From the NCBI RefSeq assembly GCF_004345265.1, contig NZ_SLUM01000012.1, positions 45,421 to 109,420 on the forward strand: a stretch of DNA of 64,000 nucleotides, given 5' to 3'. Each line of letters begins with the position of its first letter. Position 1 is the first letter of the stretch. Made by a program: the position numbers and the translations under genes. Shown piece by piece: positions 16,763-25,164 of the stretch. This DNA comes from Allofournierella massiliensis (GTDB lineage Bacteria > Bacillota > Clostridia > Oscillospirales > Ruminococcaceae). Under the pieces are notes generated by a model, which saw only the letters and a program-made list of their open reading frames with translations, searched no databases and was not told the DNA's origin.

Positions 16763-17278
16763 TCACCAAAATATTTCGATGAGCAGCCCCAGCCCTGCCT
16801 GAGCCGCCGCCAGGATGGGGCACATCAAAAACGGCCACTGGAGCAGGTGCTCCGGCAGAGCGTAGTCCTTCATCCACGCGTTGAACCCGTAGCCGGGGTG
16901 CCCTTCGGTTCCCGGGATGATAAACCGGCTTTTCGCCTTCCTCTGAATCAGCCAGAAATCCAGAAAGAACAGGTCGCAGAAATTGACCATCATCCACTGG
17001 ATATACCCGGTCAGGGCCAGAGGCCAGAACCCTGGTGTCCCGCCCTCCATGGTACTGACCGCGCCATAAAGCAGAAGGGGCAGCAGCTCCCCAAAACAGA
17101 TCCAAAGCCAGTAAAAGCGGTTTTCCGCACTGGTGGGCGGATCTTTCGCCGCCTTGATGATGGCGGGCGGATAACAGGGGAACATCAGCCGGGGTTTATA
17201 CAGCGCCACCAGTCCGGCAAACAGGTTAAAGTAGGCCGCCATAGCAAACCCGTCCAAAACGGTGCGCGTCCAGTTCAT
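16763..17278 (-). CDS. Hypothetical membrane protein of the methyltransferase operon
   Basis: The protein has 171 residues with at least four hydrophobic segments: near the N-terminus, around FYWLWICFGELLPLLLYG, around YIQWMMVNFCDLFFLDF, and at the C-terminus. It also carries a conserved-looking IPGTEGHPGYGFNAW stretch. ATG 17278 has AGGGG 6 bases upstream. No family is recognised. It lies between the LCM methyltransferase (17340) and the interrupted small gene, so it probably serves the same pathway, perhaps as a membrane enzyme; NnrU/isoprenylcysteine-methyltransferase-like topology is possible but not shown. Confidence 0.7.
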   Translation of the reverse strand: MNWTRTVLDGFAMAAYFNLFAGLVALYKPRLMFPCYPPAIIKAAKDPPTSAENRFYWLWICFGELLPLLLYGAVSTMEGGTPGFWPLALTGYIQWMMVNFCDLFFLDFWLIQRKAKSRFIIPGTEGHPGYGFNAWMKDYALPEHLLQWPFLMCPILAAAQAGLGLLIEIFW

Positions 17279-17339
17279 ACACATCCCCTATCACGATCAT
17301 TTGCTCGTATTCCGGGTGGAAAAAGTCGGTTAGGTATCA

Positions 17340-18185
17340 TCATTCTGCAAAGTCGATCCGGACGATCTGCAGATGCATCGGTCCGTCGGCCAGCTTCGCC
17401 AGCAGCCGGTGGACGGGCCGAACCGCCGGATCATGAAGTGATTGATAGCCCAGCATATAGCCCCGGCTGGAAACAGAAAAAAGCGGCGACCATGGCTCCA
17501 GCTCCCGCCTGGCGTCCTTGACGGAAAAATAGGCGCCCACATCCCGGATGCCCGCCTGCTTCACCCAGGTTTTCAGCATCAGCCGGACAGCCGTTTTCCC
17601 GGCCGCGTCAAAGACAAGCCGCCCTCTTGGGAAGCGTTTTGCGATGCCTGTGGCCAGAGATTTGACATCTTCCGTCGTGAAGTAGTAGAAGACCCCGGCG
17701 GCAAACAGCACCGCTCCATCCTCAGGATCAGTGCGGACGGCATCCATCCAGCGCGGGTCTTTCAGATCAAAGGCCAGGTTTTTCTCCCGCTCCCCGGCGG
17801 GAAGCAGGCGATCCCGCAGCTCGATCACATCCGGCAGATCGATGTTCCAGATGCTGCACCGGCCGTTGTCGCAGGCCCGCCCGGTGTTGTCCAGACCGCA
17901 GCCCAGATTGATGACAGCGGCTCTGGGATGGGCATTCAGATAGTCCCGCACCTCCCAGGCGAGGTCATTCTGGCGCATGGCGACCTCCAGCGCGCCGAAG
18001 GTCTGCATCAGACCGTTTGCCTGCCGCTCCAAAGGGGAGAAGTCGTAGTCCACCTTCTCCATCAGCATGGCCGCCGTGGTATCCTGATACAGTCCGGGGA
18101 ACCGCCACGAGCAGAGCCGCCGGCCATACAGCGGGATGATGAGCGTCTCCTGCACGGAGTCCTTCTCGATTTTGTACTTCTCCAT
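17340..18185 (-). CDS. SAM-dependent methyltransferase, LCM/Ppm1 family, copy 1
   Basis: The protein has 281 residues, with VINLGCGLDNTGRACDNGR (91-109), NIDLPDVIELR and a central AAGVFYYF, the LCM-family pattern also seen in the gene at 14072. ATG 18185 follows AGGAGGGCCT. It is the first gene of an operon (18185 to 14072) of two LCM-type and two class I methyltransferases plus a membrane protein. Its promoter holds operator 4 exactly between -35 and -10, so the operon should be strongly repressed when the regulator is metal-loaded. Confidence 0.86.
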   Translation of the reverse strand: MEKYKIEKDSVQETLIIPLYGRRLCSWRFPGLYQDTTAAMLMEKVDYDFSPLERQANGLMQTFGALEVAMRQNDLAWEVRDYLNAHPRAAVINLGCGLDNTGRACDNGRCSIWNIDLPDVIELRDRLLPAGEREKNLAFDLKDPRWMDAVRTDPEDGAVLFAAGVFYYFTTEDVKSLATGIAKRFPRGRLVFDAAGKTAVRLMLKTWVKQAGIRDVGAYFSVKDARRELEPWSPLFSVSSRGYMLGYQSLHDPAVRPVHRLLAKLADGPMHLQIVRIDFAE

Positions 18186-18219
18186 AGGCCCTCCTCAAAA
18201 GACACGGTACTCTACGCTT

Positions 18220-18249
18220 GATTATAGTTAGCATTCGCTAACCAGTCAA
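18220..18249 (-). promoter_or_regulatory. Promoter with embedded iron-box-like operator 4
   Basis: On the minus strand TTGACT (18244-18249) and TATAAT (18220-18225) are 17 bases apart, and the 17 bases are exactly the operator GGTTAGCGAATGCTAAC. A repressor bound here would exclude RNA polymerase. It drives the gene at 18185. Confidence 0.88.
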
Positions 18250-18309
18250 GTCATTTTCCATTTGCAGCAGCAATTGCCCCTTCAAGCGCAATCTCCCGCG
18301 CACAACAAG

Positions 18310-18344
18310 AGTGCCGCCGCCGGAATATACCCGGTGACGGCACT
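18310..18344 (-). terminator. Terminator after ABC pair B
   Basis: A 14-position stem (AGTGCCG outer arm, CCGG inner arm, one mismatch) and a 7-base loop lie downstream of the ABC gene ending at 18378. A modest T-rich run (CTTGTTGTG) follows on the minus strand. Confidence 0.65.
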
Positions 18345-18377
18345 TCTCTTTTCATAATGGTTTGGGCGTTTCCTCGC

Positions 18378-20108
18378 TCAGAGTTTCCACTGGCCGGACT
18401 CTTTACGGCCAGATACGAACGCTCGATACAGGCCCTCCTGGGCCATGAGCTGGCTGTGTGTGCCTCGCTGAACGATCTGTCCGCCGTCCAGCACCAGGAT
18501 CTGGTCGGCGTTACGGACTGTCTTCAGCCGGTGCGCGATCATCAGAATGGTCTTGTCCCGGGTCAGGGCTTCGATGGCCTTTTGCAGTCGGTCCTCATTC
18601 TCCGGGTCTACATTGGCGGTGGCTTCATCCAGAATCACGATGGGAGCATCCTTCAGGATAGCCCGTGCGATGGAGATGCGCTGCTTCTCGCCGCCGGAAA
18701 GACTGGAACCACCCTCGCCGATGACGGTGTCATAGCCCTTTGGCAGGGTGAGAATAAAGTCGTGGCAGCAGGCTTTCTTTGCCGCGGCCACCACCTCCTC
18801 GTGGGTGGCGCCCGGGCATCCAAACTTGATGTTGTTTTCCACCGTGTCGGCAAAGAGATAGACCTTCTGGAATACCATGGAGATCTGATCCATCAGGCTC
18901 TCCAGAGTATAGTCTTTCACATTCTGACCGCCCACCAGGACGGCGCCGCTCTCCACATCCCAGAACCGGGCGATGAGATTGCACAGCGTGGTTTTCCCGG
19001 AGCCGCTGGGGCCCACGATGGCGGTGGTGGTTCTGTCCGGGATGGCGAAGGATACATCCCGCAGGATAGGCCGCTGGTCATAAGAGAACGAAACATGGTC
19101 GAAGGTGATGCCGTGCTCCCTGGGCGTGCCGGCCCGACCGGTCTCTGCCAGCTGGGGCATGGCGTCCGTCTCATCGGCATGGGCCATGCAGCTGCTGACG
19201 ATACGCAGCAGGGACATGCCGCTGCCCGCCGAGGAGATCTGGGCAAAGACCAGGAAGGACATGATGACCACCATCAGAGCATTGGCCAGAATCATCGTTC
19301 CGGAGAGATAGAACCATACCGCCGCAAGCATCATGGCCACGCTTCCCAGCTGGAGCGCGATCCCCTGCGCCATAATATAAGGGGTGAACATCTTTTCGAT
19401 GTTCAGGTTGCTGCGGCAGTTGTATTCCAGTGCTTCCTGCAAGGTGCGGTCACCCCGTCCGGTGAGGTTGAAGGACTTCACCACGCTCATGCCCTGTACA
19501 TACTCCAGTACCGCCTCCACCAGCTTGGCCTCGGATTTCTGACGGTGCGGGGCGAGGGCGGCGGATTTTTTCTCCATGGCAGAGGTGATGAACAGATAAA
19601 CCACGGTGGCCGCCACCACAATGAGACCGATCCTCCAGTCAAAAATCAGGATCATCACCGTAAAGACCAGAGCGTTGAGCAATCCTCCCAACATGGTCAC
19701 CAACACCATGGGAGCCACAGTCTCCACATTGTCCAGTACAGTGGTGCAGACCCCGGTGAGCTCTCCCAGGCTGTTGTCGTTGAAGTAGCCCATGGGGACG
19801 GATTTCATCCGCTGCCCGATGGCCACGCGCTTATTGGCCGCCATGAAGTACCCGGCGTGGGTCTGCTGGAGTTGGGAGAAATACTTGGTCACGGCGCTGC
19901 CCAGAATACTGACTGCCAACAGACCCAGCGCCTGCCACGCCGTGGCAGGGCCGGTTTTTCCATCCAGCAGAGCCAGGATGGTGTAGTAGATGGCGGCAAT
20001 CTCAAACATATGGAATACCGCATTGAAAAAGCAGGCGATCACCGAGCGCCGGATGTTGCGCTGTTCCTCACCGGCAAACCGCCAGATACCTCTGAATGTC
20101 TCGATCAT
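18378..20108 (-). CDS. YbtP/YbtQ-like ABC half-transporter, second gene of pair B
   Basis: The protein has 576 residues: an exporter-type membrane domain and an ATPase with Walker A GPSGSGKTT, signature LSGGEKQRISIAR and Walker B VILDEATANVD. ATG 20108 makes an ATGA overlap with the stop of the first gene of the pair; the open frame to 20168 has no ribosome site. It forms a heterodimer with the product of 20105-21850. By family (YbtPQ, IrtAB) it is a candidate metal-complex importer. Confidence 0.9.
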   Translation of the reverse strand: MIETFRGIWRFAGEEQRNIRRSVIACFFNAVFHMFEIAAIYYTILALLDGKTGPATAWQALGLLAVSILGSAVTKYFSQLQQTHAGYFMAANKRVAIGQRMKSVPMGYFNDNSLGELTGVCTTVLDNVETVAPMVLVTMLGGLLNALVFTVMILIFDWRIGLIVVAATVVYLFITSAMEKKSAALAPHRQKSEAKLVEAVLEYVQGMSVVKSFNLTGRGDRTLQEALEYNCRSNLNIEKMFTPYIMAQGIALQLGSVAMMLAAVWFYLSGTMILANALMVVIMSFLVFAQISSAGSGMSLLRIVSSCMAHADETDAMPQLAETGRAGTPREHGITFDHVSFSYDQRPILRDVSFAIPDRTTTAIVGPSGSGKTTLCNLIARFWDVESGAVLVGGQNVKDYTLESLMDQISMVFQKVYLFADTVENNIKFGCPGATHEEVVAAAKKACCHDFILTLPKGYDTVIGEGGSSLSGGEKQRISIARAILKDAPIVILDEATANVDPENEDRLQKAIEALTRDKTILMIAHRLKTVRNADQILVLDGGQIVQRGTHSQLMAQEGLYRAFVSGRKESGQWKL

Positions 20109-21850
20109 ACCGTTTCTCCCTCCTTTACACCCATGTGAGCCTGCCACAGATCGGCGTACAACGGGCAATGGCGCAACAGTTCTTCATGTCTGCCCTGTGC
20201 CTCGATGCTTCCATCCTTCACCACCACGATCTGATCTGCGCCGGTGATGGTGGACAGGCGGTGGGCAATGACGATGACCGTCTTACCCTCCACCAGTTTT
20301 GCCACTGCCCGCTGGACCACCGCTTCATTCTCCGGATCAATGTAGGCGGTGGCCTCGTCCAGAATCACCACAGGGGCGTTTTTCAGCATGGCCCGGGCGA
20401 TAGCGATACGCTGCCGCTCTCCTCCGGAGAGATGGGCGCCTCCGCCGCCCACCCGGGTGTCATAGCCATGATCCAACTGGCAGATGAAACCGTCGCATCC
20501 GGCGGCTTTGGCGACTTGTTCCACTTCTTGATCCGTGGCATTTACCCGTCCCATACGGATATTTTCCCGGATGGTATCGTCAAAGAGGTAATTGTCCTGA
20601 GAAACAAAGGCCACTTGGTCGTAGAGTTGTTCCAGCGGGATACGGCTTTCCTCCACGCCGCCCAGGGTAATGCGGCCCTCGGTCACATCCCAGAAACCGG
20701 CGATGAGCTTGGCAATGGTGGACTTGCCCGAACCGGAGGGTCCAACCAAAGCGGTGAGGTTGCCGGCCGGAATGGTGAGGGAGATGTTGTGGAGGATCTC
20801 CTTGTCCTGAGCATATCCAAAGGAAACATGATCCAAGGCGATATCCGGTTTTCCCAGCTGTGCCGGCTGTGTTCCGTGATCCTGCTCCGGCTTCAGGAGG
20901 ATCTCGTCCACCGAGCCCACGATGGTACCTACCTTGGCAAGATTATCCACAAAGCCCATGGCGGCAATGAGAGGTCCCACAATACTCATGGACAGGATGA
21001 TGGTGGTGAGAAATACCTCTGCGGACAAACTGCCGTCCGTGTAGAAGATCCAGCCCACAGGCAGCACCGTAATAAGCGTGGTGGGAGCGATGGCATAGGC
21101 CAGCGCCATTCCAAACTGGCATTTCTTCATCCAGTTGTAGTAGTAGGCAGCATTGGCCCGTACCCGGGAGGAGAACTTCTCATAGGAGTTCTTTCCCTGA
21201 TTGAAGGCCTTGATGACCTCAATGCCGCCGATGTACTCCACAATGGTCTCGTTCATAGCCTGGGTCGTCTCCACCGCACCCTGATAGTCCTTGCCATAGC
21301 TGCCCATAATGGCCATCATAAAAGCCATGCCCACAGGAATGGACACCAGACTCAGCAATGCCATACGCCAGTCCAGCGTAAACAGATACACGAGAACGCA
21401 TACCGGCGCCAGCAGATTGGAGGTCATCTCTGGCAGCAGGTGAGCCAGCGTCGTCTCCATACTCTCCACCTGATCTACCACGATCTGTTTGAGCCGTCCG
21501 CTGGAGGTATCCAGAATATCTCCCAAGGGTAAGCGAGGCATTTTGGACAGAACCATCTTCCGGATGTCCCGCAGGATCTGGAAGGTGGCCTTGTGGGAGA
21601 GGGAAAGTGCCAGATTGTAAAGCAGGGTTTTGGCCAGATAGCCCCCCAGGGCCACCATACACCACAGAAGATAGAAGTTCCAGTCCTGCTGCCCGGTCAG
21701 AAGCGCTACCAGGATGTGCCCCGCTGAGAGATACGGCAGCAGCCCCAGCAGGACACCCGCCACCGCGCAGAAGATGGCGGCAATCAGGCCGCCGTGATGT
21801 TCCCTGCCCAGCTGCCACAACCGCAGCAACGGGCTTTGCGTTTTCTGCAT
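20105..21850 (-). CDS. YbtP/YbtQ-like ABC half-transporter, first gene of pair B
   Basis: The protein has 581 residues with a type IV transmembrane domain, Walker A GPSGSGKST, signature LSGGERQRIAIAR and Walker B VILDEATAYID. AAAGGAGG lies just before ATG 21850, and operator 5 lies directly before that ribosome site. It shares with the other first-of-pair proteins a Walker B region with an aromatic residue. It probably needs the next gene to work. Confidence 0.9.
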   Translation of the reverse strand: MQKTQSPLLRLWQLGREHHGGLIAAIFCAVAGVLLGLLPYLSAGHILVALLTGQQDWNFYLLWCMVALGGYLAKTLLYNLALSLSHKATFQILRDIRKMVLSKMPRLPLGDILDTSSGRLKQIVVDQVESMETTLAHLLPEMTSNLLAPVCVLVYLFTLDWRMALLSLVSIPVGMAFMMAIMGSYGKDYQGAVETTQAMNETIVEYIGGIEVIKAFNQGKNSYEKFSSRVRANAAYYYNWMKKCQFGMALAYAIAPTTLITVLPVGWIFYTDGSLSAEVFLTTIILSMSIVGPLIAAMGFVDNLAKVGTIVGSVDEILLKPEQDHGTQPAQLGKPDIALDHVSFGYAQDKEILHNISLTIPAGNLTALVGPSGSGKSTIAKLIAGFWDVTEGRITLGGVEESRIPLEQLYDQVAFVSQDNYLFDDTIRENIRMGRVNATDQEVEQVAKAAGCDGFICQLDHGYDTRVGGGGAHLSGGERQRIAIARAMLKNAPVVILDEATAYIDPENEAVVQRAVAKLVEGKTVIVIAHRLSTITGADQIVVVKDGSIEAQGRHEELLRHCPLYADLWQAHMGVKEGETV

Positions 21851-21865
21851 AAATAAGCCTCCTTT

Positions 21866-21883
21866 AGTTAGTTATTGCTAACC
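21866..21883. promoter_or_regulatory. Iron-box-like operator 5
   Basis: AGTTAG-TTATTG-CTAACC lies 16 bases before the ATG of ABC pair B and abuts its ribosome site. The promoter must lie between the terminator at 21896 and this site, or overlap both. Confidence 0.75.
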
Positions 21884-21895
21884 TTTGGTTCTATG

Positions 21896-21922
21896 AAAAG
21901 GCCGCCGGGAAAGCGGCCTTTT
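21896..21922. terminator. Bidirectional terminator after TetR A
   Basis: A perfect 10-bp stem, AAAAGGCCGC with GCGGCCTTTT, and a 7-base loop lie directly after the TetR gene that ends at 21926. Confidence 0.85.
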
Positions 21923-21925
21923 GCA

Positions 21926-22555
21926 CTACCGGAAGTTTTCGGGATGAAAGATCGTCTCAAATCCTGCCATGTGATAGCGGTTGAGCTGGCGGATATAGTG
22001 GAGCGCCCGGGCCTTATCCATGCGGTGCCGCACCGGCTCAAACATTCCGTTGAAGTAGGCGGTGGTAACGATATGGATCAAGTCCTCGGTGACCTGACCG
22101 GAGCGGACGCTCTCACAGCCGATGACCTCCATGTATTTGTAGGTGTAACTGACTTCGATCTCCACCAACTCGTCAATATAGTGGGCATATTCCGTCCCGG
22201 CGGCCCGGCGGAGCAGCAGTTCAAACTCCGGCAGGTGCTCATAGATGTAATCAAACAGTCCCTCCTGGGCATGGGCAGTGTAACGCCCCATCTCCTCCTG
22301 CTGGGTTTGGCCGTCAAACCGGTGAAAAGACTCCTGAATCTCCAAAAAACGGCGCTTCAGCTCTCCGGCAGCAGGCTCCACCAGGGCGCGGAACAATCCA
22401 GCCTTGTCGGTAAAGCGGGTATAGATGGAGCCGGTGCTGGTTCCCGCCGCCTTGGCGATGTCCCGCAGGGAGGCCAGAGCAAAGCCTTTTTCCAAAAATT
22501 CCCGACGGGCGCAGCGGAGTACATTTTCATAGACCCCTTCGATCTGCTTTGCCAT
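21926..22555 (-). CDS. TetR-family regulator A
   Basis: The protein has 209 residues. The N-terminal helix-turn-helix reads LASLRDIAKAAGTSTGSIYTRFTDKAGLF, typical of TetR. The long C-terminal part is all-helical and would bind a ligand. ATG 22555 follows AGAGGTGATACC; the open frame back to 22819 runs through the shared promoter and is rejected. It is divergent from TetR B, with a set of nested palindromes between them, and next to ABC pair B. Confidence 0.85.
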   Translation of the reverse strand: MAKQIEGVYENVLRCARREFLEKGFALASLRDIAKAAGTSTGSIYTRFTDKAGLFRALVEPAAGELKRRFLEIQESFHRFDGQTQQEEMGRYTAHAQEGLFDYIYEHLPEFELLLRRAAGTEYAHYIDELVEIEVSYTYKYMEVIGCESVRSGQVTEDLIHIVTTAYFNGMFEPVRHRMDKARALHYIRQLNRYHMAGFETIFHPENFR

Positions 22556-22643
22556 GGTATCACCTCTCAATTCAAAACACTGTTTCATAACGATGTTTTG
22601 AATATACAACCAAAAAGCGAGTTTGTCAAGAGAGGATTTCCCC

Positions 22644-22704
22644 TTGACAGGGATAGAAAGGGATGTTATATTGATAATTAGATTATCGATAATTAAATTA
22701 TCAA
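22644..22704. promoter_or_regulatory. TetR B promoter with nested palindromic operator
   Basis: TTGACA (22644) and TATATT (22667) are 17 bases apart on the plus strand. From 22671 to 22704 runs a nested palindrome: outer TTGATAATT/AATTATCAA, central ATTATCGATAAT, and two overlapping GATAAT-N3-ATTATC units. This is the likely operator of one or both divergent TetR proteins. Confidence 0.8.
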
Positions 22705-22721
22705 TCATTGGGAGGGATGTT

Positions 22722-23342
22722 ATGGCAAAACCGGATACTTCCATTGACCCTCGGATCATGGACAGCGCCAAAGAGGAGTTCCGGACGCTGGGCTTTGAGA
22801 AGGCTTCCCTGAAATCCATCTGCCAGCGGGCTGGGGTGACAACCGGCGCCCTTTATAAGCGTTACGCCGGAAAAGAGGAGCTGTTTCGCGCTGTGGTGGC
22901 GGATACGGTGGCGGATTTGGATGCTGTTTATGAGGAGCGGACGGCGGTGCCGGCATCCGCTCTCTCCGACGAAGATCTGATCCGGGCGTGGTATATGGAT
23001 GAGGAATATATGCTGTGGTGGTTCCGCTTTCTCAATGAGCGGCGGGATGGCTTTGTGCTGCTGCTCACCGGAGCGGAGGGCACCGCCTACGCCAACTTCC
23101 AACACGACTGGGTGGAGAAAATGACGGAAGGCACCTGGACCTACTACGCCGAGGCCAGACGCCGGGGCTTGTGTACGGTGGATATGACGCGGGAGGAGCT
23201 TCATGTGGTCCTGTCCGCCTTCTGGACCACCATTTACGAGCCCTTTATCCACGACTTCACCTGGCCGGAGATCCAGCGCCACTGCACTTTGGTCTGCCGT
23301 CTCTTTGACTGGTACGCTGCCCTGGGATTCTCCAAGGGGTGA
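22722..23342 (+). CDS. TetR-family regulator B
   Basis: The protein has 206 residues with helix-turn-helix ASLKSICQRAGVTTGALYKRYAGKEELF and a helical ligand domain. The start at 22722 has GGGAGGG 5 bases upstream; the frame back to 22623 passes through its own promoter. It is divergent from TetR A and directly precedes ABC pair C, from which a short terminator and operator 6 separate it. Local control of the neighbouring ABC pairs is inferred from position. Confidence 0.85.
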   Translation: MAKPDTSIDPRIMDSAKEEFRTLGFEKASLKSICQRAGVTTGALYKRYAGKEELFRAVVADTVADLDAVYEERTAVPASALSDEDLIRAWYMDEEYMLWWFRFLNERRDGFVLLLTGAEGTAYANFQHDWVEKMTEGTWTYYAEARRRGLCTVDMTREELHVVLSAFWTTIYEPFIHDFTWPEIQRHCTLVCRLFDWYAALGFSKG

Positions 23343-23347
23343 AAAAC

Positions 23348-23367
23348 GCCTCTGCGGAGGCCTTTTT
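23348..23367 (+). terminator. Terminator after TetR B
   Basis: A short hairpin, GCCTC-TGCG-GAGGC, is followed by CTTTTT. Confidence 0.75.
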
Positions 23368-23377
23368 CTCGCTAATA

Positions 23378-23395
23378 AGTTAGCAATAACTAACC
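23378..23395. promoter_or_regulatory. Iron-box-like operator 6
   Basis: AGTTAG-CAATAA-CTAACC lies 17 bases before the GTG start of ABC pair C, directly before its AAAGGAG ribosome site. The layout mirrors operator 5. Confidence 0.75.
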
Positions 23396-23412
23396 AAAAA
23401 AGGAGTGATACT

Positions 23413-25164
23413 GTGTTTCAAAAAGTCCTGCGCTACACCGGACGCCACCGGAAGACGACTTATGCCTCCATTCTGGTACTGGTGGCCGGCGTGGCCATGA
23501 GCGTGCTGCCCTATTTCTTCCTCTACCGCCTGCTGAGACCCCTGCTGACTGGGGGCAGTCTCACGTTGGAGGAAACCCTGTTCAACGCCGGGGCCATGGC
23601 TCTGTGCATGGTCCTCTACAGCCTTCTTTATGTGGAGGGGCTGGCTCTGTCTCATCGCTCCGCCTATCATACTTTGGAAAACCTCCGGCTCCATCTCCAG
23701 AGCAAGCTGGAAAAGCAGCCCCTGGGCGCGATCCAGGAGAAGGGCGTTGGAGTCTGGAAGAAGATGTTCATTGACGACATTGAGAGCATGGAACTTCTGC
23801 TGGCCCACGCCCTGCCGGAAGGGCTGTCCAATCTGGCGGTGCCGGTGGTGGTATTTGCGGCCATGTTCCTCACGGACTGGAAGCTGGGTCTGCTTTCCCT
23901 CTGCTCCCTTCCGCTGGGCGTGCTGGCCATGGGCATGATGTACCGCTCCGGCATGAGCAAGATGGGAGACTACTACGCCGCCGGGCAGAAAATGAACAAC
24001 ACCATCGTGGAGTACATCAACGGCATGGAAGTCGTGAAAGTCTTCAACCGGGACGGAGAGTCATATCACCGCTTTGAGACCGATGTAAAAAACTACCGTG
24101 ATTTTACGCTGGATTGGTTCCGGGCCTGCTGGCTGTGGATGGCCCTCTACACTAGCATTTTGCCCTGCGTGGCGCTGGTGCTGCTGCCAGCCGGCGGCTA
24201 TCTGGTACTCACCGGCGCCTCCACCTTGCCGGATTACGCGCTGGTATTGTGCATGTCTTTTTCCGTGGGACCGCCTCTGATCCGAGCCATGAACTTTATG
24301 TCGGTGCTGCCCCAGCTGAGCTACAAGATTGACCAAATGGAATCTCTGTTCAATATTCCGCCCCTGAAAGAAGGAAAAACGGATTTCAACGGAAACGATT
24401 TGCAGATCCGCTTTGAGAATGTGCGGTTTTCTTATGAAAAGGACGAAGTCCTCCACGGCATCTCCTTCTCTGTCCCACAGGGGAGCCTCACTGCTTTGGT
24501 GGGAGAATCCGGCAGCGGGAAGTCGACCCTTGCCAAGCTGCTGGTCCACTTTTACGATGTGACGGGCGGACGCATCACGCTGGGCGGGCAAGACCTGCGA
24601 GAGATGTCCCTCGCCTCTCTGAATGAGCAGATCTCCTTCGTCGCGCAGGAGCAGTTCCTGTTCAACACCAGCCTGTTGGAGAACATCCGGCTGGGAAGAC
24701 CCGGCGCCACCGACGAGGAGGTGCTGGCGGCGGCGGAACGGGCTCAATGCGGAGAGTTTCTGAAACGGCTGGAAAAAGGAATCTATACCATGGCCGGTGA
24801 CGGAGGCAAGGGGCTTTCCGGCGGGGAGCGGCAGCGGATCGCCCTGGCCCGGGCGATTTTGAAGGACGCTCCCATCGTGGTGCTGGATGAGGCCACCGCT
24901 TTTTTGGACCCGGAGAATGAGGAGAAAATGAACGCCGCCATTGCCGAGGTGATCCGGGGCAAGACGGTCATCGTCATCGCCCACCGGCTTCAGTCCATTG
25001 CAGGTGCCGATCAGATCGTGGTGCTGGATCAGGGCAATGTGGCAGGGATTGGCCGCCACGATACATTGCGAAAGACTTGCCCCGCCTATGAAAAACTGTG
25101 GCGGGCTGCCGAGGGAGCCGCTGCCTGGCGTGTCTCTGCGGAGAAAGGAGGCGACGAGGCATGA
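23413..25164 (+). CDS. YbtP/YbtQ-like ABC half-transporter, first gene of pair C
   Basis: The protein has 583 residues: a membrane domain with several predicted helices, then an ATPase with Walker A GESGSGKST, signature LSGGERQRIALAR and Walker B VVLDEATAFLD. The start is GTG 23413, with AAAGGAG 8 bases before it; the frame open to 23203 overlaps TetR B and the terminator. The last four bases overlap the next gene (ATGA). It is a candidate importer of a metal complex with its partner at 25161. Confidence 0.9.
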   Translation: MFQKVLRYTGRHRKTTYASILVLVAGVAMSVLPYFFLYRLLRPLLTGGSLTLEETLFNAGAMALCMVLYSLLYVEGLALSHRSAYHTLENLRLHLQSKLEKQPLGAIQEKGVGVWKKMFIDDIESMELLLAHALPEGLSNLAVPVVVFAAMFLTDWKLGLLSLCSLPLGVLAMGMMYRSGMSKMGDYYAAGQKMNNTIVEYINGMEVVKVFNRDGESYHRFETDVKNYRDFTLDWFRACWLWMALYTSILPCVALVLLPAGGYLVLTGASTLPDYALVLCMSFSVGPPLIRAMNFMSVLPQLSYKIDQMESLFNIPPLKEGKTDFNGNDLQIRFENVRFSYEKDEVLHGISFSVPQGSLTALVGESGSGKSTLAKLLVHFYDVTGGRITLGGQDLREMSLASLNEQISFVAQEQFLFNTSLLENIRLGRPGATDEEVLAAAERAQCGEFLKRLEKGIYTMAGDGGKGLSGGERQRIALARAILKDAPIVVLDEATAFLDPENEEKMNAAIAEVIRGKTVIVIAHRLQSIAGADQIVVLDQGNVAGIGRHDTLRKTCPAYEKLWRAAEGAAAWRVSAEKGGDEA

